NCBI RefSeq assembly: GCF_022919175.1
Contig: NZ_CP095043.1
Span: forward strand, 1,550,001-1,614,000
From: Leucobacter rhizosphaerae
Lineage (GTDB): Bacteria > Actinomycetota > Actinomycetes > Actinomycetales > Microbacteriaceae
Direction: 5' to 3'
Length of the DNA: 64,000 nucleotides
Positions 43,563 to 51,313 of this stretch are shown here, in pieces. Each line of letters opens with the position of its first letter. Position 1 is the stretch's first letter. A program made the translations under genes and the position numbers. The notes beneath the pieces were generated by a model, which saw nothing but the letters and a program-made list of their open reading frames with translations, was not told where the DNA came from and made no database searches.

Positions 43563-44555
43563 ATGACCCCCGATCACATCGACACCGTCGCGCAGCACAT
43601 CAGAACGATCGATGCGTATCTGCGCGAGGGCGTTTCCCGCCGTGACATCGCTCGGCGACTCCGCGCGAAGACGTGGCGTCGGGTCGGGAAAGGAGGAGTC
43701 GTGCCGACCTCCGTCTGGGATCAGTGGTTCCCCCACCAGCGTCATCTTGCACGGGTGATCGTCGCTTCGCGAGAAACTCGAAGTCGACCCGTGTTCTCCC
43801 ATCAGTCGGCAGCGGCACTGCTCGGGAGTCCGATCTGGCAGTTCGAAGATGCTGCTCCACACATCATTTCCTCCTCCGCGCACGGCCGCACCCCGACGCT
43901 GGTAAGGCACCAGTTCGCAGTGGACGAATGCGATGTCACGGAGATCCACGGGTTTCGGTGCACGGCGCCGGAGAGGACCCTGGTCGACCTCTCAACGACG
44001 CACACCCGCCCCGAACAACTCCTCACGTTCGCGGATTCGATTCTCGCCCGACACGCACGACGCGAACGACGGGTCGATCGTGAGGCGACGGAACTGTGGC
44101 GCTTGGCAATGGAGAAGCGCCTCCGCGCCGCCCGCGGGCAACGAGGCGTGAGACTCCTTCGAAGCGTCGTCAGCTTCGCGGACGCGCGATCCGATTCGCC
44201 ACTCGAAAGCACCAGCCGTTGGCGGTTCCACGAGTTCGGTATTGCCGTGGAACCCCAATATGCCGTGCCGTCGCCTCGCGGCGTGTGCTACTTCGTCGAT
44301 TTCCATCTCTCTGGACGTGCAATCTTCGGCGAGTGCGATGGGCGGAGCAAGTATCTGGACCCGAACCTTCGAGGAGGTCTGAGCCCCGGCGAAGCCATGC
44401 TCGAGGAGAAGCGTCGCGAGGACTGGATCACCGCGACCACCGGCAACCGATTCATCAGGTGGGGCGTCCCAGAAGTCTCGACGCCAAAACGCTTCGGCGA
44501 GATGCTGCACGCCTTTCGTATCCCACTCGATCCGCCGGGGCGCCGACTCTGGTGA
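43563..44555 (+). CDS. DUF559/Vsr-fold nuclease with AbiEi-like N-terminal region
   Basis: 330-residue protein of the actinobacterial DUF559 group. The N-terminal half (IDAYLREGVSRRDIARRLRA, VFSHQSAAALLGSPIWQFED, GFRCTAPERTLVDLS) resembles AbiEi-type antitoxin proteins, a helix-turn-helix followed by a beta-rich region. The C-terminal part has PD-(D/E)XK nuclease features: Glu215 in SPLES, Asp246 in YFVDFHLSG, Glu257 and Asp259 in FGECDG, Lys263. It has no adjacent AbiEii-type toxin. Codon use is less GC-biased than neighbouring genes, suggesting transfer. Two direct copies of palindrome family A flank it. ATG 43563 is used; ATG 43512 is possible. Its role is unknown. Confidence 0.75.
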   Translation: MTPDHIDTVAQHIRTIDAYLREGVSRRDIARRLRAKTWRRVGKGGVVPTSVWDQWFPHQRHLARVIVASRETRSRPVFSHQSAAALLGSPIWQFEDAAPHIISSSAHGRTPTLVRHQFAVDECDVTEIHGFRCTAPERTLVDLSTTHTRPEQLLTFADSILARHARRERRVDREATELWRLAMEKRLRAARGQRGVRLLRSVVSFADARSDSPLESTSRWRFHEFGIAVEPQYAVPSPRGVCYFVDFHLSGRAIFGECDGRSKYLDPNLRGGLSPGEAMLEEKRREDWITATTGNRFIRWGVPEVSTPKRFGEMLHAFRIPLDPPGRRLW

Positions 44556-44568
44556 TGGACGATACGTG

Positions 44569-44640
44569 CGTCGAACGTCTCCTTTCTCGCCGAGCGCCTC
44601 CGAAGTGTGCGCGCAGATCAGGGGCGTTCGGTGGAGGGGT
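44569..44640. repeat. Inverted repeat, palindrome family A (copy A3)
   Basis: Bases 44569-44597 match copy A2 at 26 of 29 positions in the same orientation; the TGTGCGCGCA core follows. The right arm is more diverged (GGGGCGTTCGGTGGAGG). It starts 14 bp after the DUF559 stop, so A2 and A3 bracket that gene as direct repeats about 1.2 kb apart. Confidence 0.75.
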
Positions 44641-44678
44641 TGCGGGCCAGCGGCGCGGCGGCACTCACGGCGCCTCGC

Positions 44679-45335
44679 CTACGCGTGGGTCGCGGTGTCG
44701 TCCGGGAAGACCGTGTCCAAGTCGCCCAGCTGCAGCGCGAGCGCCGTCGCCTGCGCCGCGTCCTCGAGGTTGAGCGCACGGCGGTACGCCATCTGCACAT
44801 CACCGGCCACGACCGAGCATCCGTGGTGCTGCATCACGACGCAGTCGTGATCGCGAAGCGCCTCTGCGGCGGTGTCGGCGAGTTCATCGGTGCCGTTGTG
44901 GAAGAACGGGGTCACCGCGATCTCGCCCAGGTAATAGGCGTGATCGAGCGTGAGGCGCCGGATCGGCCGCCCGAGACTCGCCAGCACCACGGCGGTGCGC
45001 GGGTGCAGGTGCAGCACGCACTCGGCGTCGGGACGCGCGCGGTAGGCGCGGTGGTGCAGCTTCCATTCGCTCGATGGTTCCGGCCCGACATCGACCGGCG
45101 CACCGGTCTCGTCGTCGTCCAGGGTCAGGAGCGCAAAGCTCTCGGGGGTGAGACGATCCAGCCAGCTGCCCTTTGCCGTCACCAGGAACTCGCGCTCGGA
45201 GACCCGGACCGACAGGTTGCCGGCGCTCGCGAGCACGAGCCCGCGGCCCACCGCGTCGCGCCCGACGGCGATGAGCTCGTCGACGAGGCGTCCGCGATCC
45301 CGCGTCCCGCGATCCCGAATCCGTGTGCCACTCAT
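44679..45335 (-). CDS. Class II aldolase/adducin family protein
   Basis: 218-residue zinc aldolase of the fuculose/rhamnulose-phosphate aldolase family. Key elements: GLVLASAGNLSVRV (substrate loop), LVTAKGSWLDRLTPESFALL, the catalytic Glu in SSEWKLHH, zinc ligands in HLHPRTAVV, and the third ligand in VVMQHHGCSVVAGDVQMA. It would cleave or form a 2-hydroxy-3-keto bond producing dihydroxyacetone phosphate, or act as a decarboxylase-type relative. ATG 45335 shares one base with the stop of the dGTPase gene, so it is translated after it. The pairing with a dNTPase has no obvious metabolic logic. Confidence 0.87.
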   Translation of the reverse strand: MSGTRIRDRGTRDRGRLVDELIAVGRDAVGRGLVLASAGNLSVRVSEREFLVTAKGSWLDRLTPESFALLTLDDDETGAPVDVGPEPSSEWKLHHRAYRARPDAECVLHLHPRTAVVLASLGRPIRRLTLDHAYYLGEIAVTPFFHNGTDELADTAAEALRDHDCVVMQHHGCSVVAGDVQMAYRRALNLEDAAQATALALQLGDLDTVFPDDTATHA

Positions 45336-46981
45336 CAATGATCTCCCCCGCTGAGCGCTCGATACGTCGTGATGGCCTGCTGATCGCTGAACGAGGAGAC
45401 GTAGTCGAGGATCGCCCGCGTGCGCCCCTGCCGCACGAGACCCGCGTCGCTGACATCGCCGCTCAGCAGCTCCGGACGGTCGCGGCGCAGTTCAAAGGTC
45501 GCCTCGGTCGCCTCGTCGATCCACTCGACCAGGCGGCGCGGCGCGCGCACCGCGTCGGCGGGATCATCGAGCCACTCCTCGAACCCGAGCGCGAGCCCGG
45601 CCACGATGCGGGCGCGACCCCGCTGCGGCTGCCCGAGCTCGGGACGCTCCAGCACGAAATGTGCGTGCACGAACTTCAGCACCATCACCTCGTGCCAGGC
45701 CTGCTGGTTCAGTCGCACGTGCCCGCTCCGTACGTGCGGGTGCGCCTCGACCACGATCGAGGTGCGGAGGTGCTCGATCCATCGCCGCGTGAACCCCGAC
45801 ACGGCGCGCTCGCTCTCGATCCCGCCGTCGTAGGGCACCGCGAGCAGCGCATCGCCGATCTCGTCGCTCACCCGCTGCACCGCCGCCGCGAAGGCGTCGC
45901 GGTCCGCGATCCAGCCGTCCTTGAGCCGGAGGCGACGCCACAGCAGCTCGAGCGCGCAGCCGGGAGCGAGCCACCGGGTCGCCGGATCCGGCAGGGACAT
46001 CTCGGCGAACTCCGCGGCACCGTCGAGCCAGGCCCGGAACTCCCCGGAGACGGCCGCCTGCTGCAGCACCCCCGCGCGGGTGAAGTCGTCGAGGTCGTGC
46101 ACCGCGTACGCGATGTCGTCGGCGAGGTCCATCACGGCGCACTCCACCGTCTGCACACCGCGGCCGATGTTCGGGAACGCGGCGAGCGCCTCCGCCATCT
46201 CCGGGGCGTCGAGCGCGTAGGCGGAGAACTTCTCGGCGCCGCCCACAACATCGTCGCCCACCCCGCGCGGCCGCTCGGTCACGGAGATCTCGTCGAGGCT
46301 CGTGCCGATCCACTCGGCCCGGGTCCACGGGTACTTCAGCGTCGCCGCGCGCACCGCGGCGGTGAGGTTCAGGCCCGGGAAATCGCGTCCGAGCGTATCC
46401 AGCTGCGTCACGATCCGGAACGTCTGCGCGTTGCCCTCGAACCCCTCCGCGAGCCCCAACCGCTCGCGCGCGACTCGGTCGAGCACCCGCTCGCCGAGGT
46501 GCCCGAACGGCGGGTGACCGAGGTCGTGGGCGTGCGCGGCGGCCTGGACGACGATGGTGTCGCAGCCGCCGAGCCGAGTGACGATGGCTCCCACGGCGTC
46601 GTCCTCGCTCCGCTCGCCCCGCGCGAACTCGGCGTGCCGCGTCGCGTGCCCCGCGAGCTGCGACGCGATTACGCGGGCGACCGCACTGACCTTCAGGGAG
46701 TGCGTGAGCCGGTTGTGCATGACGGGCCCCACGCCGGAGCGCGGCACCACCTGGGTGACATCCGAGAGTCGCGCGAAGTACGAGGAGAAGCGGAGGCGCT
46801 CGAGGTCGATGCGAAACGCCTGCGGATCCCGCGGCGGCACCGTGCCCGACGACTCGAGGTCGAGATCCGGGTCGCCCGCGGCCGCCGAGCGGTGCTGGGA
46901 GACCTCTCGCTCCGCATAGCGCCGGGACTCCCGGGTCACCCGCGTCTCACTCCCCACGCCGCACCGCACTCGTCCCCGCAT
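45335..46981 (-). CDS. Deoxyguanosinetriphosphate triphosphohydrolase-like protein (dGTPase)
   Basis: 548-residue HD-domain dNTP triphosphohydrolase that cleaves dNTPs to nucleoside and triphosphate, controlling pool size. Diagnostic parts: VVPRSGVGPVMHNRLTHSLK with the first His ligands, AAAHAHDLGHPPFGHLGE (the HD pair), GFEGNAQTFRIVTQLD, and CAVMDLADDIAYAVHDLDD with the metal-binding Asp. GGAGG precedes two candidate starts, GTG 46984 and ATG 46981; the ATG is used. It is longer than minimal dGTPases because of a C-terminal helical extension seen in actinobacterial members. Confidence 0.9.
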   Translation of the reverse strand: MRGRVRCGVGSETRVTRESRRYAEREVSQHRSAAAGDPDLDLESSGTVPPRDPQAFRIDLERLRFSSYFARLSDVTQVVPRSGVGPVMHNRLTHSLKVSAVARVIASQLAGHATRHAEFARGERSEDDAVGAIVTRLGGCDTIVVQAAAHAHDLGHPPFGHLGERVLDRVARERLGLAEGFEGNAQTFRIVTQLDTLGRDFPGLNLTAAVRAATLKYPWTRAEWIGTSLDEISVTERPRGVGDDVVGGAEKFSAYALDAPEMAEALAAFPNIGRGVQTVECAVMDLADDIAYAVHDLDDFTRAGVLQQAAVSGEFRAWLDGAAEFAEMSLPDPATRWLAPGCALELLWRRLRLKDGWIADRDAFAAAVQRVSDEIGDALLAVPYDGGIESERAVSGFTRRWIEHLRTSIVVEAHPHVRSGHVRLNQQAWHEVMVLKFVHAHFVLERPELGQPQRGRARIVAGLALGFEEWLDDPADAVRAPRRLVEWIDEATEATFELRRDRPELLSGDVSDAGLVRQGRTRAILDYVSSFSDQQAITTYRALSGGDH

Positions 46982-47046
46982 CACTCATGCCTCCATTCAA
47001 GCACGCCGGGTGGATAGACTGACGCCAGACCGACGGGAGGGTGATC

Positions 47047-47619
47047 ATGAGCGACGCCGCGCAGTCCGAGACCAACAAGACCCGTGCGGAGAGCATCCCC
47101 GGCATCGAGCGCGCGACCGGCCGCAGCTGGGCGGAGTGGGTCGAGATCTTCGAGTCCCAGGGCGCCCGCACCCTCCCCCACCCGAAGATCGCGATCGTCG
47201 CGCGCGCCGCGGTACCCGAGACCCTCGCGAACCCCGACTGGTGGGCGCAGGGCATCGCCATCGCCTACGAGCAGCACGCGGGCCTGCGGGTGCCGGGCCA
47301 GTCGTCGACCGGGACGTTCCGGGTGAGCGCAAGCCGCACGCTGTCGGCCGATCGCGACGCGATCATCGACGCCTGGGCCGCGCTCGCCGAGACGCGCACC
47401 GAGCACCTGGGGCACGCGCCCGGGGAGCCGCGGCGATCCCGCACCGACAAGCGCACCTTCTGGCGTCTGGACCTCGACGGCGCCGGCCGGGTCGAGGTCG
47501 CCGCGAGCCCGAAGACCGACGACAAGGTGATCGTCGCGGTGAGCCAGGACGGCCTGCCCGACGGGAACCGGATCGAGGAGTGGCGAGCGCACTGGAAGGC
47601 GCTGCTCGCCGAGCTGTAG
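47047..47619 (+). CDS. Uncharacterised small protein (DUF4287-like N-terminal part)
   Basis: 190-residue soluble protein. Residues ~14-80 (GIERATGRSWAEWVEIFESQ ... NPDWWAQGIAIAYEQHAGLR) resemble the short DUF4287-type domain that pairs with AHSA1-like proteins. The C-terminal part (KRTFWRLDLDGAGRVEVAAS, DDKVIVAVSQDGLPD, EEWRAHWKALLAEL) looks like a degenerate SRPBCC tail. The ATG at 47047 has GGGAGG six bases ahead; a TAGACT -10 lies about 35 bp upstream. The function is unknown and the family match is tentative. Confidence 0.7.
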   Translation: MSDAAQSETNKTRAESIPGIERATGRSWAEWVEIFESQGARTLPHPKIAIVARAAVPETLANPDWWAQGIAIAYEQHAGLRVPGQSSTGTFRVSASRTLSADRDAIIDAWAALAETRTEHLGHAPGEPRRSRTDKRTFWRLDLDGAGRVEVAASPKTDDKVIVAVSQDGLPDGNRIEEWRAHWKALLAEL

Positions 47620-47686
47620 GGCGATCTTCGGATCGCACGACCCGCGGCGGCGAGTGCCCGCCGCCCACAACCGAGGGGACACCGCC

Positions 47687-48658
47687 ATGGGCGACACGCA
47701 GACCGAGACGTACGGCATCGTCTGGAATCCGTCGAAGGCCGACGGCGGCGAGCTGCAGGACGCGCTCGACGCCGCGCTGCGCGCGACGCTCGGGCCCGAG
47801 GATCCCGCGCCCGAGGTGCTGTGGTTCGAGACGACCCCGGAGGATCCCGGCCAGGGCGCGACGGGCGAGGCGCTCGACGCGGGATGCACCGTCGTGATCG
47901 CCGCGGGTGGGGACGGCACCGTGCGAGCGGTGGCCGAGCGCCTCGGCGCCTCCGGCTCGCCCGCCGCGGACCTCGGGATCGTGCCGCTCGGCACCGGCAA
48001 CCTGCTGGCGCGCAATCTGGGAGTGCCGCTCAGCACCCCGCGCGCCGCGCTCGAACGTGCGTTCACACGCGCTGCCGTGCCACTCGACCTCGGCACGATC
48101 GAGACGACCCTCGCCGACGGTTCGACCGCCAGCGCCGGCTTCGTGGTGATGGTCGGGTTCGGGATCGACGCGCAGATGATCGTCGAGACGGACGACGAGC
48201 TGAAGGCGAAGGCGGGCTGGCTCGCGTACGTCGAGTCGCTCGGTCGCGCCGCGTCGTCGACCGAGGTGGTGGAGTTCTCGCTGACGCTCGACGACGGCGA
48301 ACCGGTGCTGGAGCAGGCGCACACCCTGCTCATCGCGAACTGCGGCAGCATTCAGGGCGGGATCACCCTGCTGCCGGATGCCGCACCCGACGACGGCGAG
48401 CTCGATCTGCTCGTGCTGCGCGCGGACGGTGTCGCGGCCTGGCTCGACACCATGCGCAACATGATGTGGGACAACGGACTGAAGCGGCTCATCACTCGCG
48501 CCGCATCGGCCGAGAGCTCGGACACGACGACCCACCTGCGCGCCACGCGCGTGCGGGTCTCCCTCCCGCGCCCGCTCGTGATCGAAGTCGACGGCGACGA
48601 GATTGGCGAGGTCTCCGACTTCACCGTGAGCGTGGCGCCGGCACTCCGCGTGCGGTAG
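47687..48658 (+). CDS. Diacylglycerol kinase-like lipid kinase
   Basis: 323-residue protein with the DAGK catalytic fold. The nucleotide-binding motif IAAGGDGTVRAVAERL is followed by LGIVPLGTGNLLARNLGVP, both diagnostic of the DgkB/YegS/sphingosine-kinase group. The second domain contains FVVMVGFGIDAQMIVETDDE and LLIANCGSIQGGITLLPDA. It phosphorylates diacylglycerol or a related lipid at the membrane. The ATG at 47687 follows GAGGGGA by ten bases, a somewhat long spacing. Confidence 0.9.
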   Translation: MGDTQTETYGIVWNPSKADGGELQDALDAALRATLGPEDPAPEVLWFETTPEDPGQGATGEALDAGCTVVIAAGGDGTVRAVAERLGASGSPAADLGIVPLGTGNLLARNLGVPLSTPRAALERAFTRAAVPLDLGTIETTLADGSTASAGFVVMVGFGIDAQMIVETDDELKAKAGWLAYVESLGRAASSTEVVEFSLTLDDGEPVLEQAHTLLIANCGSIQGGITLLPDAAPDDGELDLLVLRADGVAAWLDTMRNMMWDNGLKRLITRAASAESSDTTTHLRATRVRVSLPRPLVIEVDGDEIGEVSDFTVSVAPALRVR

Positions 48659-48696
48659 GCGCGGCGGGCGCATTGCTCGCGGGTGCCTCGCGCTGC

Positions 48697-48712
48697 GGTG
48701 CCGTCGGGCACC
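48697..48712. terminator. Possible terminator hairpin after the lipid kinase gene
   Basis: GGTGCC-GTCG-GGCACC with further GC pairing outside (GCGGGTGCC/GGCACCCGC), 39 bp past the stop. The surroundings are so GC-rich that chance pairing is not excluded. Confidence 0.4.
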
Positions 48713-48840
48713 CGCGTGCGCGTGCGACTCGCGCGGGCCCGCGAGCGACGGCCGGATTGCCAGGTTCCTCTCGATCGGCTCTGAGGGGATTCATTGCCGC
48801 GGCTGCGAGCCTGGAACTCCAGTCGACGTCAGGAGCACGC

Positions 48841-49551
48841 GTGAAGAAATCCCAGAAGGTCCTCATCGGCGTCGGAGTCGGCGTCCTCATCGTCGGTGGC
48901 GCCGCCGCGATCGCGGGCCCCATCATCTACCGCGACTTCATCGCGCCCCCGGCTGCGGAGGCGCCCTCGCTGAGCGCCGATGAGGACGTCATGAACCCGT
49001 CCGCGGGCGCGCTGGACCCCACGGCGCTCGCCGGCACCTGGGAGGTCGCCGACGCCTCAGAGGCCGGCTACCGCGTCGACGAGGTGCTCAACGGCACGGA
49101 CGTCACCGTCACCGGACGCACGGACCAGGTCGAGGGCCGCTTCACGATCGATGCCACCGGGCTCACCCTCGAGGCCGCGGAGCTCACCGTCGACGTGGCC
49201 TCCATCACCACCGACAGCGACCAGCGCGACGCGTACTTCCGCGATCAGGCACTGCGGGCTTCCGAGAACCCCACCGCGACCTTCACGCTCACGAGCCCGG
49301 TGACACTCGAGTCCGCCCCCGATTCCGGCGACGTCGTGCAGGCCGAGGCGACGGGCGACCTCACCATCGCCGGCGTCACGCAGACCGTCACCGCGACCGT
49401 CGAGGTGCAGAGCGACGGCACGACCGCCGCGATCGCCGGGTCGATCCCGATCACCTTCGCCGACTTCGGCGTCGAGGCGCCGAGTCTCGGATTCGTCTCC
49501 GTGGAGCCGACCGGATTCGTGGAGTTCCAGCTCACGGCCGACCGGGCGTAG
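48841..49551 (+). CDS. YceI family protein, membrane-anchored
   Basis: 236-residue protein. Residues 1-31 (KKSQKVLIGVGVGVLIVGGA) form an uncleaved signal anchor. After a ~35-residue linker, residues ~64-235 form a YceI lipocalin-like barrel: LAGTWEVADASEAGYRVDEV, EGRFTIDATGLTLEAAELTV, DQRDAYFRDQALRASENPTA, and TIAGVTQTVTATVEVQSDG (the family's L.GVT..V motif). YceI proteins bind isoprenoid-type lipids outside the cytoplasm. The GTG start at 48841 follows AGGAG by five bases. The longer open frame upstream is the shadow of the lipid kinase gene. Confidence 0.88.
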   Translation: MKKSQKVLIGVGVGVLIVGGAAAIAGPIIYRDFIAPPAAEAPSLSADEDVMNPSAGALDPTALAGTWEVADASEAGYRVDEVLNGTDVTVTGRTDQVEGRFTIDATGLTLEAAELTVDVASITTDSDQRDAYFRDQALRASENPTATFTLTSPVTLESAPDSGDVVQAEATGDLTIAGVTQTVTATVEVQSDGTTAAIAGSIPITFADFGVEAPSLGFVSVEPTGFVEFQLTADRA

Positions 49552-49576
49552 CGCGCCGGGGCTCGCGGACGGCCAC

Positions 49577-50782
49577 TCAGCCGTCCGCGAGCTCCCGGGC
49601 CTCCTTGGAGAGCTTCCGCACCCGCGCGCGGCGCCGCTTGCGCTCCGGGATCATCGACCGCATCTCCTCCAGCTTGCCGAAGCAGAGGAGACGATCCTCC
49701 GCTTCCAGCACGACGTGCTTTCTCGGGTTCGGGATCACCTGCACTCCGCGGTGCAGGGTCAGTACTGTGATGTCACGATCCCACAGCCCGAGCTCGCCGA
49801 GCGTCTTGCCGACGTGCTCGGCGCCCGCGTGCATCGACAGCTCCGCCACCCCGTAGCCGGTGGAGACGCTGAGGCGCTGCCGCACGTCGATCTCGGGGAA
49901 GTTCACCTGGTTCGCGATGTAGTCGATGATCGCGCCGGCGACGTCGAGCCCCGTCGCGCTCTCGATGCCCTGCAGCCCGGGAGAGGAGTTCACCTCCATC
50001 ACGAGCGGCCCTTCGTCGCCCTCCAGCATGTCCACGCCGGCGACCCGCAGCCCCATGATCTGCGCCGCGCGCACGGCGGCCTCCTCGTACGCCGCATCGA
50101 GCTGCACGGCCTCGACGGTGCCACCTCGATGCACGTTCGAGCGGAACTCGTCACCGCTCGCGATCCGGCGCATCGCCGCGACCACACGGTCGCCGACCAC
50201 GAGCGCACGCACGTCGCGGCCCCGGCTCTCCGACACGAAGCGCTGGATCAGCACGTTCTGGCGGGTCGAGTGCAGCGTCTCGATGATCGCCTCGGCGACC
50301 TTGACCTGCGGGGCGAGGATCACTCCGATGCCCTGCGTGCCCTCGAGCAGCTTGATCACGACCGGCGCACCGCCGACGCTCTCGATGGCGGGCCGCACGT
50401 CCGCGCGGTTGCGCACGAACGCGGTCGCCGGCATCTCGATGTTGTGGCGCGAGAGGATCTGGGTCGCGCGCAGCTTGTCGCGGGCGTTCGAGATCCCGTT
50501 CGCCGTGTTGGGTGTGTAGACGTCCATCTGCTCGAACTGCCGCACCACGGCCGTGCCGAAGTAGGTGATCGAGCTGCCGATCCGGGGCAGGATCGCGTCG
50601 TAATCGCTCAGCTGCTTGCCGCGGTAGAGGAGGTCCGGATCCTCACCCGCGAGGTCGATCGAGAAGCGCAGCGTGTTGAGCACACGGGCGGAGTGACCGC
50701 GGTCGAGCGCGGCGGCGTGGAGCCGCTGCGTCGAGTACGCCTGGGGGGCGCGCGACAAGATCGCGAGTTTCAACGTGTGCAC
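49577..50782 (-). CDS. RimK-type ATP-grasp glutamate ligase with C-terminal RCK_C domain
   Basis: 401-residue protein. Residues 1-298 match RimK family alpha-L-glutamate ligases: KLAILSRAPQAYSTQRLHAA, DAILPRIGSSITYFGTAVVR, ATP-grasp VVIKLLEGTQGIGVILA, RFVSESRGRDVRALVVGD and the metal-binding VMEVNSSPGLQGIE. Residues ~313-375 (HAGAEHVGKTLGELGLWDRD, HRGVQVIPNPRKHVVLEAED, RLLCFGKLEE) look like an RCK_C/TrkA_C ligand-binding domain, about 100 residues beyond E. coli RimK. GTG 50782 follows a TATCTT box by five bases. It is divergent from a RimB-like protease gene, its usual partner. Confidence 0.9.
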   Translation of the reverse strand: MHTLKLAILSRAPQAYSTQRLHAAALDRGHSARVLNTLRFSIDLAGEDPDLLYRGKQLSDYDAILPRIGSSITYFGTAVVRQFEQMDVYTPNTANGISNARDKLRATQILSRHNIEMPATAFVRNRADVRPAIESVGGAPVVIKLLEGTQGIGVILAPQVKVAEAIIETLHSTRQNVLIQRFVSESRGRDVRALVVGDRVVAAMRRIASGDEFRSNVHRGGTVEAVQLDAAYEEAAVRAAQIMGLRVAGVDMLEGDEGPLVMEVNSSPGLQGIESATGLDVAGAIIDYIANQVNFPEIDVRQRLSVSTGYGVAELSMHAGAEHVGKTLGELGLWDRDITVLTLHRGVQVIPNPRKHVVLEAEDRLLCFGKLEEMRSMIPERKRRRARVRKLSKEARELADG

Positions 50783-50798
50783 CTGCCAAGATAGAGGG

Positions 50799-51281
50799 GT
50801 GATCGGACACCACCATTCAAGCACTCTCACGGGTTGGCGTGAATGGGTGCGTCTGCCGGGCGTGGGAGTCTCCTGGGTGAAGGCCAAGATCGACACCGGC
50901 GCGCAGACCTCCGCCCTGCACGCCGACGGCATCGCGGAGTTCGAGCGCGACGGAACGCCGTGGGTGCGATTCACGGTGCAGCCGTGGCAGCTCTCGGAAT
51001 CCGACACCGTGACCGTCGAGCTGCCGATCCACGATCGGCGCACCGTGCGCAGCTCCTCCGGCCACGCGCAGGCGAGGCTCGTGGTGATGATGGACATCGA
51101 GCTCGCGGGGCGGCGGATCCCGGCCGAAGTGACGCTCACGGACCGCGACGAGATGGTGTTCCGCATGCTCATCGGCCGCGAGGCGCTGCGGCAGGGGTTC
51201 ATCGTGGACTCGAGCGCGTCGTTCCTGGGCGGAAAGCCCCCGAAGGAGATCCGCCGGAAGAACCGCGGGCTCGCGGCCTAG
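50799..51281 (+). CDS. Retropepsin-like ATP-dependent zinc protease (RimB/DUF785)
   Basis: 160-residue protein of the putative ATP-dependent zinc protease family, a retropepsin-like fold. The active-site motif is KAKIDTGAQTSALHA with Asp32, then VRFTVQPWQLSESDTVTVEL and a second part DRDEMVFRMLIGREALRQGF. In other bacteria RimB removes glutamate tails that RimK adds; the divergent RimK gene 16 bp away supports that pairing. GTG 50799 gives the best family length and an almost leaderless message; a TTG/ATG-like start further upstream would overlap RimK. Confidence 0.83.
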   Translation: MIGHHHSSTLTGWREWVRLPGVGVSWVKAKIDTGAQTSALHADGIAEFERDGTPWVRFTVQPWQLSESDTVTVELPIHDRRTVRSSSGHAQARLVVMMDIELAGRRIPAEVTLTDRDEMVFRMLIGREALRQGFIVDSSASFLGGKPPKEIRRKNRGLAA

Positions 51282-51301
51282 GTGAGATCGGCCACCGGGG
51301 A

Positions 51302-51307
51302 TACGCT
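51302..51307 (+). promoter_or_regulatory. -10 box of a leaderless promoter (N-formylglutamate amidohydrolase gene)
   Basis: TACGCT ends six bases before the ATG at 51314. Confidence 0.6.
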
Positions 51308-51313
51308 GGGCAC

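Noticed and set aside
43563..44555. Complete AbiE-type toxin-antitoxin system.
   Set aside because: Only the AbiEi-like half is suggested; no AbiEii nucleotidyltransferase gene lies within the neighbouring sequence, and the C-terminus is nuclease-like.
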